Assembly (NCBI GenBank): GCA_002367355.1
Contig: DFBQ01000214.1
Coordinates: forward strand, 4,085 to 24,515
DNA from: Deltaproteobacteria bacterium UBA3076
GTDB taxonomy: Bacteria; Desulfobacterota; Dissulfuribacteria; Dissulfuribacterales; UBA3076
Direction: 5' to 3'
Length of the DNA: 20,431 bases
This document shows positions 1 to 8,127 of this stretch, one piece after another. The first letter of the stretch is position 1, and each line of letters starts with the position of its first letter. The notes beneath the pieces were generated by a model. That model was not told where the DNA came from and searched no databases. It worked only from the letters and a program-made list of their open reading frames with translations. A program made the position numbers and the translations under genes.

Positions 1-10
1 GTAAGCTACA

Positions 11-83
11 GGATGAAGGATGCCTAAAATATCCTGTAATCATATAACTAATAGCTAACTGCTAAAGGCTAACTGCTCAATTT
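11..83. repeat. Dispersed short repeats at left edge
   Basis: Two repeat motifs also occur, inverted, at the right edge of the window. GGATGAAGGATGCC (11-24) is matched by the catccttcat motif at 20281-20300. The run of ctaatagctaactgctaaagg-type units (47-76) is matched by the complementary units near 20330-20420. They are AT-rich, non-coding and lie just upstream of the J-domain gene. They look like low-complexity intergenic repeats of the genome; no promoter can be picked out among them with confidence. Confidence 0.5.
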
Positions 84-87
84 AGGT

Positions 88-399
88 ATGAGGCACAATC
101 GCTGGAAGGATATAGATCAGGCCAGAAAGCTTCTAAAGCTTCCTGAACAGGTAACCAGGATAGAGATACTGGAGGCATACAGGCATCGCTGCAGAGACCT
201 TCATCCAGACAGGAATCCAGGCATAGATACATCAGAAGAGATGGCCGGGCTAAATGCGGCCTACAGGATCCTGATGGAATATGCCGATAGGTATGAAATA
301 AAACTCAATCCAAATGAAGACGGCATGACCGAGGGAGAATGGTGGATGCATCACTTCGGACAGGACCCTATCTGGACCGGAGACCATGAGGAAGAATAG
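88..399 (+). CDS. Small J-domain (DnaJ-like) protein
   Basis: This 103-residue protein is little more than a J-domain. The diagnostic HPD tripeptide is at residues 39-41 (LHPDRNP), between predicted helices II and III, followed by the usual Ala-Tyr-rich helix (LNAAYRILM). J-domains stimulate the ATPase of Hsp70/DnaK, so a co-chaperone role is expected from family knowledge. The G/F, zinc-finger and substrate-binding domains of full DnaJ are absent, so it is not DnaJ itself. The C-terminus is acidic and Trp-rich (GEWWMHHFGQ). It ends two bases before lysC, and the lysC ribosome site lies inside its last codons, so the genes are probably cotranscribed. The ATG at 88 has only a weak upstream AGG. 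The partner and target are unknown. Confidence 0.85.
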   Translation: MRHNRWKDIDQARKLLKLPEQVTRIEILEAYRHRCRDLHPDRNPGIDTSEEMAGLNAAYRILMEYADRYEIKLNPNEDGMTEGEWWMHHFGQDPIWTGDHEEE

Positions 400-401
400 C
401 T

Positions 402-1619
402 ATGGCTCTAATCGTGCAGAAGTATGGCGGTTCTTCAGTAGCTGACTGTGGTCTGATTAAAAGAGTTGCAGATCATGTGATTGCCTGCAAAAAGCAGGGC
501 GATGATGTGGTAGTAGTCCTCTCTGCCATGGCAGGGGAGACCGACCGGCTTATTGACCTGGCAAGGCAAGTGCAACCGATATCAGACCCCAGGGAACTTG
601 ACGTATTGCTGGCTACCGGAGAGCAGATGACCATCTCCCTCTTTGCCATGGCAGTCAGAGAAAAAGGCTTTAAGGCCACCTCCTTTCTGGGTTATCAGGT
701 CCCAATCGATACGGATCCAGCCCACGGAAAGGCCAGGATCCTGGACATATCAACTGAAAGACTCAATGCCGCTCTCAAATCAGGACACATTCCTGTTGTG
801 GCAGGATTTCAGGGAGTTACCCCTAGAGGTAATATCACCACCCTCGGAAGGGGCGGCTCAGACACAACTGCAGTGGCAGTGGCTGTAGTCCTTAATGCTG
901 ATATCTGCGAAATTTATACAGATGTAGACGGAGTCTACACAACAGATCCCAATATATGTCCGGATGCCAAAAAGATAGACAGAATTTCCTATGAGGAGAT
1001 GATGGAAATGGCAAGCCTCGGTGCAAAGGTCCTTGAGATCCGATCAGTGGAGTTTGCCATGCGATACGGCATGCCTCTCCATGTGAGATCGAGCTTTACT
1101 TACAACACAGGGACCCATGTGGTTAAGGAGGACGAAACTATGGAACAGATCTTGGTTTCCGGTGTTACCTACAGCCGAAATGAAGCGCGTATTACCATCA
1201 CTAAGGTCCCTGACAGCCCCGGGATAGCCGCAGGCATATTCAATCCGATCTCAGATGCAAATATTGTGGTTGATATGATCATCCAGAACACAAGGGCCGG
1301 TGACCTCACTGACATGACCTTTACAATTCCACGGGGGAATTACGACCAGGCCATGGGAATAGTGCAGAAAGTGGCCAAAGAAATCGGGGCTGAGAGGGTG
1401 GCTGGAGACCAGAACATTGCCAAGGTTTCTATAGTGGGAGTGGGCATGAGGAACCACGCGGGTGTGGCCAGCAAGATGTTCGATATCCTGGCCAGGCACG
1501 GAATTAATATCCTCATGATTAGCACCTCTGAGATCAAGGTATCGTGCGTTATTGAGGAGAAATATACTGAATTGGCTGTTCGCGCACTGCACGAGGAGTT
1601 TGGTCTGGATCATGAATAA
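402..1619 (+). CDS. lysC: Aspartate kinase (monofunctional)
   Basis: A 405-residue aspartokinase, of normal length for the monofunctional class; it phosphorylates L-aspartate, the first step toward lysine, threonine, methionine and diaminopimelate. The N-terminal kinase signature KYGGSSV is at residues 7-13. The nucleotide/substrate loop LGRGGSDTTA lies near residue 150. Two C-terminal ACT regulatory domains follow: one around ARITITKVPDSPGIAAGIF and one around KVSIVGVGMRNHAGVASKMF, the latter with the typical ISTSEIKVSCVI strand. Feedback inhibition by lysine and/or threonine is expected from the family. AGGAAGAA just ahead of the ATG is a good ribosome site. The stop overlaps the cimA start by 8 bp, pointing to translational coupling. 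The gene is intact. Confidence 0.97.
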   Translation: MALIVQKYGGSSVADCGLIKRVADHVIACKKQGDDVVVVLSAMAGETDRLIDLARQVQPISDPRELDVLLATGEQMTISLFAMAVREKGFKATSFLGYQVPIDTDPAHGKARILDISTERLNAALKSGHIPVVAGFQGVTPRGNITTLGRGGSDTTAVAVAVVLNADICEIYTDVDGVYTTDPNICPDAKKIDRISYEEMMEMASLGAKVLEIRSVEFAMRYGMPLHVRSSFTYNTGTHVVKEDETMEQILVSGVTYSRNEARITITKVPDSPGIAAGIFNPISDANIVVDMIIQNTRAGDLTDMTFTIPRGNYDQAMGIVQKVAKEIGAERVAGDQNIAKVSIVGVGMRNHAGVASKMFDILARHGINILMISTSEIKVSCVIEEKYTELAVRALHEEFGLDHE

Positions 1620-3198
1620 AAAAATCGAAATATATGACACAACCCTTCGGGACGGGACTCAGGCCGAGGACTTTAACCTCTCTGTTGAGGATAAGGTCAG
1701 GATAACATTAAAACTTGACGATCTCGGTATAGATTACATTGAAGGGGGCTGGCCGGGGTCCAACCCAAAAGACGAACAATACTTTCGCGAGATTCAAAAC
1801 TATTCCCTAAACCACAGCAGGATAGCTGCTTTTGGCAGCACCCATCACGCCAGGCATCATGCCCACGAAGATCAAAACCTCAAGGCACTCGTGGCGGCCC
1901 GGACTCAGGTTATTATAATTTTCGGAAAGACATGGGGAATACATGTAAAAGACGTCTTGAGAATCTCCCCGGAGAGGAACCTGGAACTTATAGAGGACTC
2001 CCTTTCCTGGCTGAGGCCCCAGGTGCAGACACTATTTTACGACGCTGAGCACTTTTTCGACGGATACAAGGCTGACCGTGACTATGCCCTTGAGACCCTG
2101 CGCCGGGCATTGGCCGGAGGGACAGATTGTCTTGTGCTTTGTGATACTAATGGCGGAACCATGCCATATGAACTGACGGAGATCATCGGGGATGTCCGGA
2201 AGGCACTGGGAGATGAAGTTCAACTGGGTATCCACTGCCACAATGATGCCGAAGTTGCCGTAGCCAACTCCCTGTCGGCGGTCAGGGCCGGAGTGACACA
2301 AATCCAGGGTACCATGAACGGTTTTGGTGAGAGGTGCGGAAATGCCAACCTCTGTTCCGTAATTCCGGGCCTTGTGCTCAAAATGGGGCATGAATGCACA
2401 GCAGGCAATAATCTCGATAAGCTCACCAGTGCGTCAAGGTTTGTCAGTGAAATCGCGAACCTGTCCCACAATAAGTACCAACCCTATGTGGGGGAAAGCG
2501 CCTTTGCCCACAAGGGGGGTATCCACGTCAGTGCTGTCCAGCGCAACCCAGAATCATATGAACACATAAGACCTGAACTTGTGGGGAACATACAGCGTAT
2601 CCTGATCTCAGATCTTTCCGGAAAAAGCAATATCCTTGCCAAGGCCAAACAGTTTGGCCTTGACCTGGAGAGCCATGACCCTGTTGTGCTGGACATTGTG
2701 GCCCAGCTAAAAGAGCTCGAAGCCCAGGGCTTCCAGTTCGAAGGTGCGGAAGCCTCCTTTGAATTGCTCATGAGAAAGGCCCTCGGCACCCGGCGCAAGT
2801 ACTTTGATCTCCTTACCTTCAGGGTCATAGACCAGAAGTTCAAAGACAATGAACCCGCGCAGGCAGAGGCTACTATTAAGGTGCGTGTAGGTGGGCATAC
2901 AGAACACACTGCTGCAGTAGGCAATGGACCGGTAAATGCCCTGGATAACGCCATTAGAAAGGCCCTTGAAAAATTCTACCCGCAGCTCAAAGAAATGACA
3001 TTGCAGGACTATAAGGTCAGGGTGCTTCCTGGAAGTCCCGGGACAGAGGCTAAGGTGCGGGTGCTGATAGAATCAAGGGATCAACACGACAAGTGGGGCA
3101 CAGTCGGGCTTTCCAACGATATCATCGAGGCCAGTTGGCAGGCCCTTGCGGATGCTATCTGTTTTAAGCTACTCAAGTCAGAAAAAGAAAAGCCGTAG
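1612..3198 (+). CDS. cimA: (R)-citramalate synthase
   Basis: A 528-residue member of the LeuA/HMG-CoA-lyase-like family. It condenses pyruvate and acetyl-CoA to (R)-citramalate, the threonine-independent entry to isoleucine. The catalytic opening IEIYDTTLRDGTQAEDFNLS is at residues 5-24. It is followed by IDYIEGGWPGSNPKDEQYF, typical of the CimA subgroup (TIGR00977) rather than of isopropylmalate synthase. The metal-binding GIHCHNDAEVAVAN lies near residue 205, and a LeuA-type regulatory dimer domain forms the last ~150 residues. The start at 1612 is preferred over an in-frame ATG 60 bases upstream because it begins exactly where homologues begin and has GAGGAG upstream; it overlaps lysC by 8 bp. 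Homocitrate synthase is the main alternative but fits less well. The gene is intact. Confidence 0.92.
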   Translation: MNKKIEIYDTTLRDGTQAEDFNLSVEDKVRITLKLDDLGIDYIEGGWPGSNPKDEQYFREIQNYSLNHSRIAAFGSTHHARHHAHEDQNLKALVAARTQVIIIFGKTWGIHVKDVLRISPERNLELIEDSLSWLRPQVQTLFYDAEHFFDGYKADRDYALETLRRALAGGTDCLVLCDTNGGTMPYELTEIIGDVRKALGDEVQLGIHCHNDAEVAVANSLSAVRAGVTQIQGTMNGFGERCGNANLCSVIPGLVLKMGHECTAGNNLDKLTSASRFVSEIANLSHNKYQPYVGESAFAHKGGIHVSAVQRNPESYEHIRPELVGNIQRILISDLSGKSNILAKAKQFGLDLESHDPVVLDIVAQLKELEAQGFQFEGAEASFELLMRKALGTRRKYFDLLTFRVIDQKFKDNEPAQAEATIKVRVGGHTEHTAAVGNGPVNALDNAIRKALEKFYPQLKEMTLQDYKVRVLPGSPGTEAKVRVLIESRDQHDKWGTVGLSNDIIEASWQALADAICFKLLKSEKEKP

Positions 3199-3503
3199 GG
3201 TTAGATTTTTGTAACCGTCTCAAGATCCATGTGGTAAGGAACGTACAATAAATAACTTGAACAAATTAATGTCTTTTTTGCCGTCTTCTTCGTTGCTCGT
3301 CGATCACATAACCCGTTATGCTTGCTCCTCGCGCCTTGAATGCAACAAAAAATCCTGTGCGGTTAAGAAACTATAAGCGGACCGTTTTTTCCATATTAAT
3401 TTTCTTGATATGAGAATAGATGGAAAATATGTCCATCTATATGATTTAATACCATGGAAAGTTTCCATTTATTACTCTGTTCTGCGTTTGAAAGGCAGGT
3501 TAC
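3199..3503. other. Intergenic region with dispersed repeat
   Basis: No gene is supported here. About 3272-3355 resembles a dispersed non-coding repeat I associate with Desulfobacterota genomes; it contains a small palindrome (taacccgtta) and a cttcgttgctcgtcgatcac core. This recollection would need a genome search. No clear terminator follows cimA: ggtta/taacc (3199-3203/3212-3216) flanks a T-rich loop but has no downstream T-run. The region marks the boundary between the core operon and the accessory island. Confidence 0.45.
3416..3468. promoter_or_regulatory. Tandem palindromes, likely operator
   Basis: Two palindromes lie 35-100 bp ahead of the 3519 gene. ATAGATGGA (3416-3424) pairs with TCCATCTAT (3432-3440) around a 7-nt loop. 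ATGGAAAGTTTCCAT (3454-3468) is a perfect 7+1+7 palindrome. Both contain TGGAAA or its complement, and a further TTTTCC occurs at 3387-3392. This is the layout of a repressor-bound promoter; the regulator is not identifiable, though self-regulation by the adjacent gene is possible. Confidence 0.5.
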
Positions 3504-3518
3504 AGGGTGAACACTGCG

Positions 3519-4238
3519 ATGAAGGACCCTATGTTTGCTACAACATTAGCTGCCATACTTCGAGAGCGAGGGGTGGACGTAATCTATCCTTGTCTCCAGG
3601 ATTTGCTCGAAAATGGTCTTACCTTGGCTCGATTTTCTGATGGTGAGGTCAAACCGCAACGCCAAGACATAACTCAGTACATGGCGGCGTGGTCAAAGCA
3701 TGTGGGGCTCGGGGAGGAGGAATGTCGAAGTTGGCTGATTGAATACTGCGTAGCCATGCTTTCTCCGATATCGAGAACATCGCCTTCTGGAATACGACAT
3801 AGCACGAAATCCAACATCAAATACATATACAGGTCCGATGTCCCGTTTTCTTGCGAGCACGAGGATAATTCTTTCAGGGCGCAGTGCAGTAGGGATTGTC
3901 CAGCATACGCCGCTATGATACCCAAGGCTTGCGGCGGAAGGAACGAAACGTCGAAGGAACCTGCTCTGGCACGACCGACCGACGTCGTAGAGGCGCAAGT
4001 CATCTCTGGGAAAGCAATCTACAGAGATCAATTCGAGATCGCCTTACGACTCATACACGACGAAACGAAGAAAAAGACCAAAAATAAGCGGATCGTCCAG
4101 CTTCTAAATGAACAGGGACTAAAAACCAGAACGGGGCGAAGATGGACATACGGCATCTTACATTCTGAACTGACAAAGATAAAAGGAAATCAGGTTGCCG
4201 GCACGCCAAACCAGAGCATGGACACGGACCCTGAATAG
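3519..4238 (+). CDS. Unrecognised protein, Cys cluster and basic tail
   Basis: I do not recognise this 239-residue protein. The ATG at 3519 is preferred because AGGGTGA ends 8 bases before it; a GTG at 3507 would add four residues. From the ATG, a helical N-terminal half (about 1-80) is followed by a cysteine-rich patch with C112, H114, C123, C127 and C138 (SCEHEDNSFRAQCSRDCPAY), which could bind zinc. The last third ends in a basic segment, VQLLNEQGLKTRTGRRWTYG. It resembles the DNA-contacting 'Recombinase' helix of large serine recombinases (LNE-G-TR-G-W pattern), but no catalytic resolvase domain is present. A DNA-binding role is inferred. Two palindromes upstream suggest regulated expression, and the stop codon lies inside a 12-bp inverted repeat. 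Confidence 0.6.
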   Translation: MKDPMFATTLAAILRERGVDVIYPCLQDLLENGLTLARFSDGEVKPQRQDITQYMAAWSKHVGLGEEECRSWLIEYCVAMLSPISRTSPSGIRHSTKSNIKYIYRSDVPFSCEHEDNSFRAQCSRDCPAYAAMIPKACGGRNETSKEPALARPTDVVEAQVISGKAIYRDQFEIALRLIHDETKKKTKNKRIVQLLNEQGLKTRTGRRWTYGILHSELTKIKGNQVAGTPNQSMDTDPE

Positions 4239-4296
4239 CCGCGCCGCTATCGCTTTGCGGCTATTCAGCGCCGGTCATTCCGGCGGAAGCCGGAAT
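4231..4296. repeat. Two consecutive palindromes after the 3519 gene
   Basis: CTGAATAGCCGC (4231-4242) and GCGGCTATTCAG (4257-4268) form a perfect 12-bp inverted repeat that includes the stop codon of the preceding gene. ATTCCGGC (4277-4284) and GCCGGAAT (4289-4296) form a second hairpin around GGAA, the common 'cattccggcggaagccggaat' type of dispersed repeat. Neither is followed by a T-run, so they are weak candidates for intrinsic terminators; they may still protect the 3' end of the transcript. Confidence 0.55.
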
Positions 4297-4300
4297 CCAT

Positions 4301-4346
4301 TGGATAGTCGCAAAATATGATTTGCCCGGACTTATTGAGAAGTTAC
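4301..4346 (+). repeat. 46-bp repeat, copy 1 (inverted at 15489-15534)
   Basis: This 46-bp stretch, starting TGGATAGTCGCAAAATATGA and ending ATTGAGAAGTTAC, is found again without a mismatch in inverted orientation at 15489-15534. The right copy belongs to a larger palindromic unit, while the left one is abutted by the CCGG palindrome. It is non-coding. Confidence 0.85.
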
Positions 4347-4390
4347 TATCAGGGAAGGGTGCATTCATATGTTGGGGGACCTAAATTTAG

Positions 4391-4435
4391 TAATGAACGT
4401 CGAACATCGAACGTCCAACATCGAATGTTGAATGG
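4391..4435 (+). repeat. 45-bp dispersed 'catcgaa' repeat, copy 1
   Basis: A 45-bp sequence built of gaacatcgaa/ccaacatcgaatgttg units. It matches 15927-15971 in direct orientation with two differences. The internal atcgaat/gttgaat units are partly palindromic. It lies directly upstream of a gene fragment and may mark the junction where that gene was broken. Confidence 0.75.
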
Positions 4436-4464
4436 GGAAAAAATAAAAAAAACAGAAAAAACTG

Positions 4465-4779
4465 TTGAATGTTCAACTGGATGCATTCATAAAAACGCTG
4501 TTTCCTTCCCGCCCGGTTCCGGTTTCCGCTCTAAGGGAAAAACAGATAACTCCCTATCCGGATTGGGCCATTCGCGAGTTGCTCATAAATGCGGTTATGC
4601 ATCGCGACTACCAGTCTAATACACCTGTTTATTTTTATTGGTTTTCCGATCAGATCGAAATTCAGAACCTGGGCGGGTTTTACTGTGCTGCCGCTGATTT
4701 TCCCAGTCAGAACGATTATCGGAATCCTAAAATCGCCGAAGCCATGAAGAACCTTGCTTATAATTCGATACCTGGTTGA
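4465..4779 (+). pseudogene. COG2865-type ATPase fragment (HATPase_c_4 region)
   Basis: About 100 codons match the GHKL-like segment of AlbA_2/RecG-like proteins (COG2865). Key strings are YPDWAIRELLINAVMHRDY, SDQIEIQNLGGFY and DYRNPKIAEAMKNLAY. In family members this block sits in the second half of a ~450-550 residue protein, behind an N-terminal AlbA_2 domain that is missing here. The 5' side is replaced by a dispersed repeat and an A-rich tract. The 3' side degenerates where a YVNRFG-like motif would be expected and stops at 4777-4779. N-terminal pieces of the same family lie at 10489 and 12465, and a possible C-terminal piece at 11877. Function is presumably lost. Confidence 0.75.
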
Positions 4780-4811
4780 CATTAGGGAAAATTAGGGGTT
4801 ATTCTCCCAAT

Positions 4812-6002
4812 ATGCAACAACAATCAAAGCTGATTCCACGACCGCGCTTGATGAATCAGGTCCTCCGGTTTCTGGATGAGGCGCCGGTTACCGTGCTGCT
4901 TGGCGCCCGTCAGACAGGAAAGACCACTCTGGCGCAGATGGTGGCCGATATTTTTGAAAATAAAAAAAAGGCAGCGGTTCATCGTTTCGACCTGGAGAGA
5001 GCGGCTTCACGGGCCTCCCTGGCAACGCCTGAAATAACCCTTGAATCGCTGCCGGGCCTGGTTGTAATCGATGAAATCCAGCGCATACCTCAGCTTTTTG
5101 AAACACTGCGCCCACTGGCCGACCGGGCTGAAGCTCCGGCGCGCTTTCTGGTCTTGGGCAGCGCTTCGCCGGGCCTGGTTCGCGGTGTTTCGGAATCACT
5201 GGCCGGACGCGCTTTGTCTATACCTGTGCCGGGTTTTGCCCTGGATGAATTGGGCGCGGATTCACAAGACACTTTATGGATCCGGGGTGGATTCCCGCGT
5301 TCATGGCTGGCTTCATCGGATGGCGCCAGCCGTCGGTGGCGGGAAGCGTTTATTTCCACCTTTTTGGAACGGGATATGCCGCAGCTTGGGATTCGGGTTC
5401 CTTCCGAAACTCTTCGCCGTTTTTGGACAATGCTGGCACACTATCATGGACAGGCATGGAACGCCTCGGAACTGGCGCGCTCACTTGGAGCCTCTCCGAA
5501 GACGGCTCTGTATTATCGTGATATCCTTGCCGGCGGTTACATGGTACGCGTTCTACCTCCCTGGTTTGAGAATCTTAAAAAGAGACAGGTCAAATCGCCA
5601 AAAATCTATATTCGTGACAGCGGCTTGCTGCATATGCTCTTGGGGATTACGGATATGGCCTCATTACGTTCGCATCCGCGTTACGGCGCGTCCTGGGAAG
5701 GATTCGCCCTTGAACAGGTACTGGCCCTGCTGGGATCCAATAATGCCTATTTCTGGAGCACCCAGCGCGGCGCCGAGCTTGATCTCCTGCTTCTGCGTGA
5801 CGGTATGCGGTGGGGCTTTGAGTTCAAGTGCAGTGATGCCCCGTCTATGACAAAATCAATGCATATTGCGCTTCATGATCTTTCTTTGAATAGGCTTTTT
5901 GTCGTATATCCCGGAAAGGAACGTTACCGGCTTCACAAAAAAGTCGAGGCTCTTCCATTATTCCAATGCATGCACTTGCAGAAAACAGATGTCAGCCAAT
6001 GA
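4812..6002 (+). CDS. AAA-family ATPase with DUF4143-type C-terminus
   Basis: An intact 396-residue cytoplasmic P-loop ATPase of the AAA_14/DUF4143 type. Walker A is GARQTGKT at residues 31-38, and Walker B is LVVIDEIQ at 83-90, with the expected partner Arg-rich region after it. The C-terminal half carries the DUF4143 pattern: PKIYIRDSGLLHMLLGI, then WEGFALEQVLALL and a nuclease-like hydrophobic/charged strand (AELDLLLL...WGFEFKCSD) resembling a PD-(D/E)XK core. Physiological roles are poorly known; the family is often found in accessory regions. The ATG at 4812 is chosen; a TTG 36 bases upstream also starts the open frame but is less likely. TTAGGGG lies about 13 bases upstream. ATGA at its 3' end may couple it to the damaged methylase gene. 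Confidence 0.88.
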   Translation: MQQQSKLIPRPRLMNQVLRFLDEAPVTVLLGARQTGKTTLAQMVADIFENKKKAAVHRFDLERAASRASLATPEITLESLPGLVVIDEIQRIPQLFETLRPLADRAEAPARFLVLGSASPGLVRGVSESLAGRALSIPVPGFALDELGADSQDTLWIRGGFPRSWLASSDGASRRWREAFISTFLERDMPQLGIRVPSETLRRFWTMLAHYHGQAWNASELARSLGASPKTALYYRDILAGGYMVRVLPPWFENLKKRQVKSPKIYIRDSGLLHMLLGITDMASLRSHPRYGASWEGFALEQVLALLGSNNAYFWSTQRGAELDLLLLRDGMRWGFEFKCSDAPSMTKSMHIALHDLSLNRLFVVYPGKERYRLHKKVEALPLFQCMHLQKTDVSQ

Positions 6003-6022
6003 CAAAAATATCCGATACAACC

Positions 6023-6877
6023 ATGAACACAGACACCAAACGACAAATCGAAACAGCGCTCCGGGCCTTCTCCGGTGCCGACCTGCGCGCCGCGTCCATT
6101 GGTTTGCTGAACAGCCTGGGTTACCAAAGTAAGAAGACCCTCGATCTTGACAATACATCGGATGCCTTTCTTGCCGAGTTCGACAAACGTGACCGGAAAT
6201 TCCGCAAGGACAAGGCCTTGTTCGACCGCTGGAAGTCCGTCGAATTCCTGTTTCAGATTACGGATGACGAGGTGCGCAATACCGGCGCGCAGGGTACGCT
6301 TTTTGATTCCGGTTATGATCACGGAAACTACCAATCCTATCTGTTTTTCGCCCTCGACCTGAAGAAGAACCATTACACGCGCACCCAGCTTGCAGACATC
6401 ACACGAGAGATTAATCTGCTCTTCGATATGCCCGCCATGCTTCTTATACTGCATGAAGACTCTCTCACTCTTGCGGTGATTGACCGACGTCTTCACCGGC
6501 GCGACGAGAGCCGTGATGTCCTTGAAAAAGTCAAATTGCTACGCGGTATGCAGTACACGAAGCCACATGCAGCCCACGTGAGAATCCTCAGCGATCTTGC
6601 ATTACCGGAGATATTGAGTGAGGAAATTCAGATGCCGCAAATTCGCCGATATGCATGCCGCTTGGCGTCAAGCCCTGGATATCGAGGAGTTGAACAAGCA
6701 GTTCTACCGCCGAATTCAGGAATGGTTTTTCTGGGCCGCACAAGTGGTACGTTTTCCGCACGGGAGCATTGACGATGAAGATCTCCGCAATAGGACAGCG
6801 CTTATTCGCCTGCTCACACGTATCGTGTTCTGCTGGTTTGCTCGCGAGAAAGGCCTCGTTCATGATGAGCTTTTTGA
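6023..6877 (+). pseudogene. Eco57I-like restriction-methylase, N-terminal fragment, frameshifted
   Basis: The sequence reads as the N-terminal ~285 residues of a large COG1002/Eco57I-like restriction-methylase. It opens TDTKRQIETALRAFSGADLR and continues with FDKRDRKFRKDKALFDRWKS and LILHEDSLTLAVIDRRLHRRD. The frame is broken between about 6618 and 6650. The homologous reading continues one frame over with FADMHAAWRQALDIEELNKQ, FYRRIQEWFFWAAQVVRFP and RLLTRIVFCWFAREKGL. It stops abruptly near 6877, where an unrelated HTH gene tail begins. The SAM-binding and NPPY motifs of the family are all missing. A matching C-terminal piece lies at 13052-13291. An alternative ATG at 5999 overlaps the ATPase stop. 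Assignment to type IIG or BREX PglX cannot be settled from this fragment. Confidence 0.8.
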
Positions 6878-7105
6878 CGCAAAGAGTCCGGATTGTCTCA
6901 GAAAGAGCTGGCCCGACAAGTGGGAACATCTCAACAGCAAATCAGCCGTCTCGAATCGCCGTCATATGAGGGCCATTCCTTGAGCACGTTGCGCCGAGTC
7001 GCGGAGGTTCTTGGGGCAACCCTTCATGTGGAAATTCAACGCAAGAAGCGTCGGAAGCAAGGAGCTGTTGCTGAAGGCAAGGCCAAATACGGGGTCAAAG
7101 ATTGA
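6878..7105 (+). pseudogene. XRE-family HTH antitoxin tail
   Basis: About 75 codons of an XRE/Cro-type helix-turn-helix protein: SGLSQKELARQVGTSQQQIS, then RLESPSYEGHSLSTLRRVAE and VLGATLHVEIQ, the classic antitoxin pattern of HigA-like proteins. The frame is closed by a stop (6875-6877) just upstream, and the sequence begins in the middle of helix 1, so the start codon and the partner toxin are missing. It joins the truncated methylase directly, with no spacer. A TTG at 6893 could start translation but lacks a ribosome site. The C-terminus is Lys-rich. Confidence 0.75.
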
Positions 7106-7178
7106 ATTTTGCAGGCAGAAAAGCAATAAAAATCCCGATAATCCTGTTAATCCTGTCAAAAATGTTTAGAGGAAACTC

Positions 7179-7310
7179 ATGACTGATATTGTAGGTAAAC
7201 TCTGGGGATTTTGTCACACGCTACGCCATGACGGCATTGACTACGGCGACTACATCGAGCAGTTGACATATCTTCTGTTTCTCAAGATGATCGAGGAGAA
7301 AGGGGTGTAA
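7179..7310 (+). pseudogene. HsdM N-terminal stub (type I R-M)
   Basis: Only the first 43 codons of a type I restriction methylase subunit remain: MTDIVGKLWGFCHTLRHDGI followed by DYGDYIEQLTYLLFLKMIEE and KGV, then TAA. Full HsdM proteins are about 480-520 residues with a DPPY motif; none of that follows. GAGGAA 6-7 bases before the ATG is a genuine ribosome site, showing that the 5' end of the gene was preserved. An 'aatcccgataatcctgttaatcctgtc' type intergenic repeat lies just upstream (7129-7156). radC begins 75 bases downstream. Confidence 0.85.
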
Positions 7311-7385
7311 AGCCCGTTGAAGAATCAAAATTGATAATGAACATGAGTCAAAAGCAGCCCCCTTTTATCTTGCTCAAATTTTTCT

Positions 7386-8120
7386 ATGAAAAAAACAAAA
7401 GATAGATATCCCCTCCCCATCCGCGAATGGTCCGAAGATGACCGCCCACGGGAAAAACTGCTCAAATACGGCGAGCACACGCTGAGCAATGCAGAGCTGC
7501 TCGCTATTCTTATCCGGACTGGTACACCGGGAAGAAGCGCCGTGGATATCGGAAGAGAGATCCTCCACAAGTTCAGGACGCTCCGTGCCATGAGCGGAGT
7601 CGATGTCTCAGAGTTTAAGGAAATATCCGGCCTGAAAAACGCGAAGATTGCCCAGATTAAAGCGGCCATCGAACTGGGCCGAAGGATGCTTAGCGAGGAG
7701 AAGGCCCTGGAAGGTTCTATTAAAAAATCATCTGATGTTGCGAATTTCCTGATGCCTCTCATGAGAGACTTAAAAAAGGAGCGTTTTGTGCTGCTGCTCC
7801 TCGACAGACGGAATGCCGTATCAGATATGATTGATATCGACTATGGCACAGTTGACAGGGCGAATCCTTACATCCGCGATATTATCCAGACGGCCATCAA
7901 ATATAACGCCCCGTCGATCATTGTCGCCCACAATCATCCCTCCGGCGCGGTGACCCCCAGTAACGATGATAAAGCATTCACAAGAAGCCTTATGATGGCG
8001 ACCAAAGCAACCGGCATCAGCTTTTTAGACCACATCATCATCGGAGACAACCGCTACTTCAGTTTTGCTGATGAAGGATTAATTGAAAAATATGAGATGA
8101 AGGCGGTACGAGAATTATAA
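7386..8120 (+). CDS. radC: RadC family protein (JAMM-domain, UPF0758)
   Basis: A complete 244-residue RadC-family protein. The N-terminal helix-hairpin-helix-like region includes GLKNAKIAQIKAAIELGRR (residues 82-100). The C-terminal MPN/JAMM domain carries the metal site HNHPSG (H182, H184) and D195, with E132 as the likely catalytic acid. Length and motifs are normal. The role is unresolved in the family: early DNA-repair claims were withdrawn, and copies in genomic islands are often linked to mobile or defence loci. It sits between a truncated hsdM and a nest of palindromes, in its own transcription unit as far as can be seen. The region ahead of the ATG lacks a strong Shine-Dalgarno sequence. 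Confidence 0.93.
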   Translation: MKKTKDRYPLPIREWSEDDRPREKLLKYGEHTLSNAELLAILIRTGTPGRSAVDIGREILHKFRTLRAMSGVDVSEFKEISGLKNAKIAQIKAAIELGRRMLSEEKALEGSIKKSSDVANFLMPLMRDLKKERFVLLLLDRRNAVSDMIDIDYGTVDRANPYIRDIIQTAIKYNAPSIIVAHNHPSGAVTPSNDDKAFTRSLMMATKATGISFLDHIIIGDNRYFSFADEGLIEKYEMKAVREL

Positions 8121-8127
8121 AAGAAAA

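Noticed and set aside
1552..1611. Upstream in-frame start for cimA
   Set aside because: The added 20 residues would be the out-of-frame lysC end; homologues begin at the IEIYDTTLRDG region, and 1612 gives the usual overlap start.
3199..3216. ggtta/taacc hairpin after cimA as a terminator
   Set aside because: The stem is only 5 bp and no T-run follows.
5071..5850. 259-codon frame on the + strand inside the DUF4143 ATPase
   Set aside because: It is rich in Trp, Cys and Arg, has no ribosome site, and overlaps an ATPase with intact Walker motifs in another frame.
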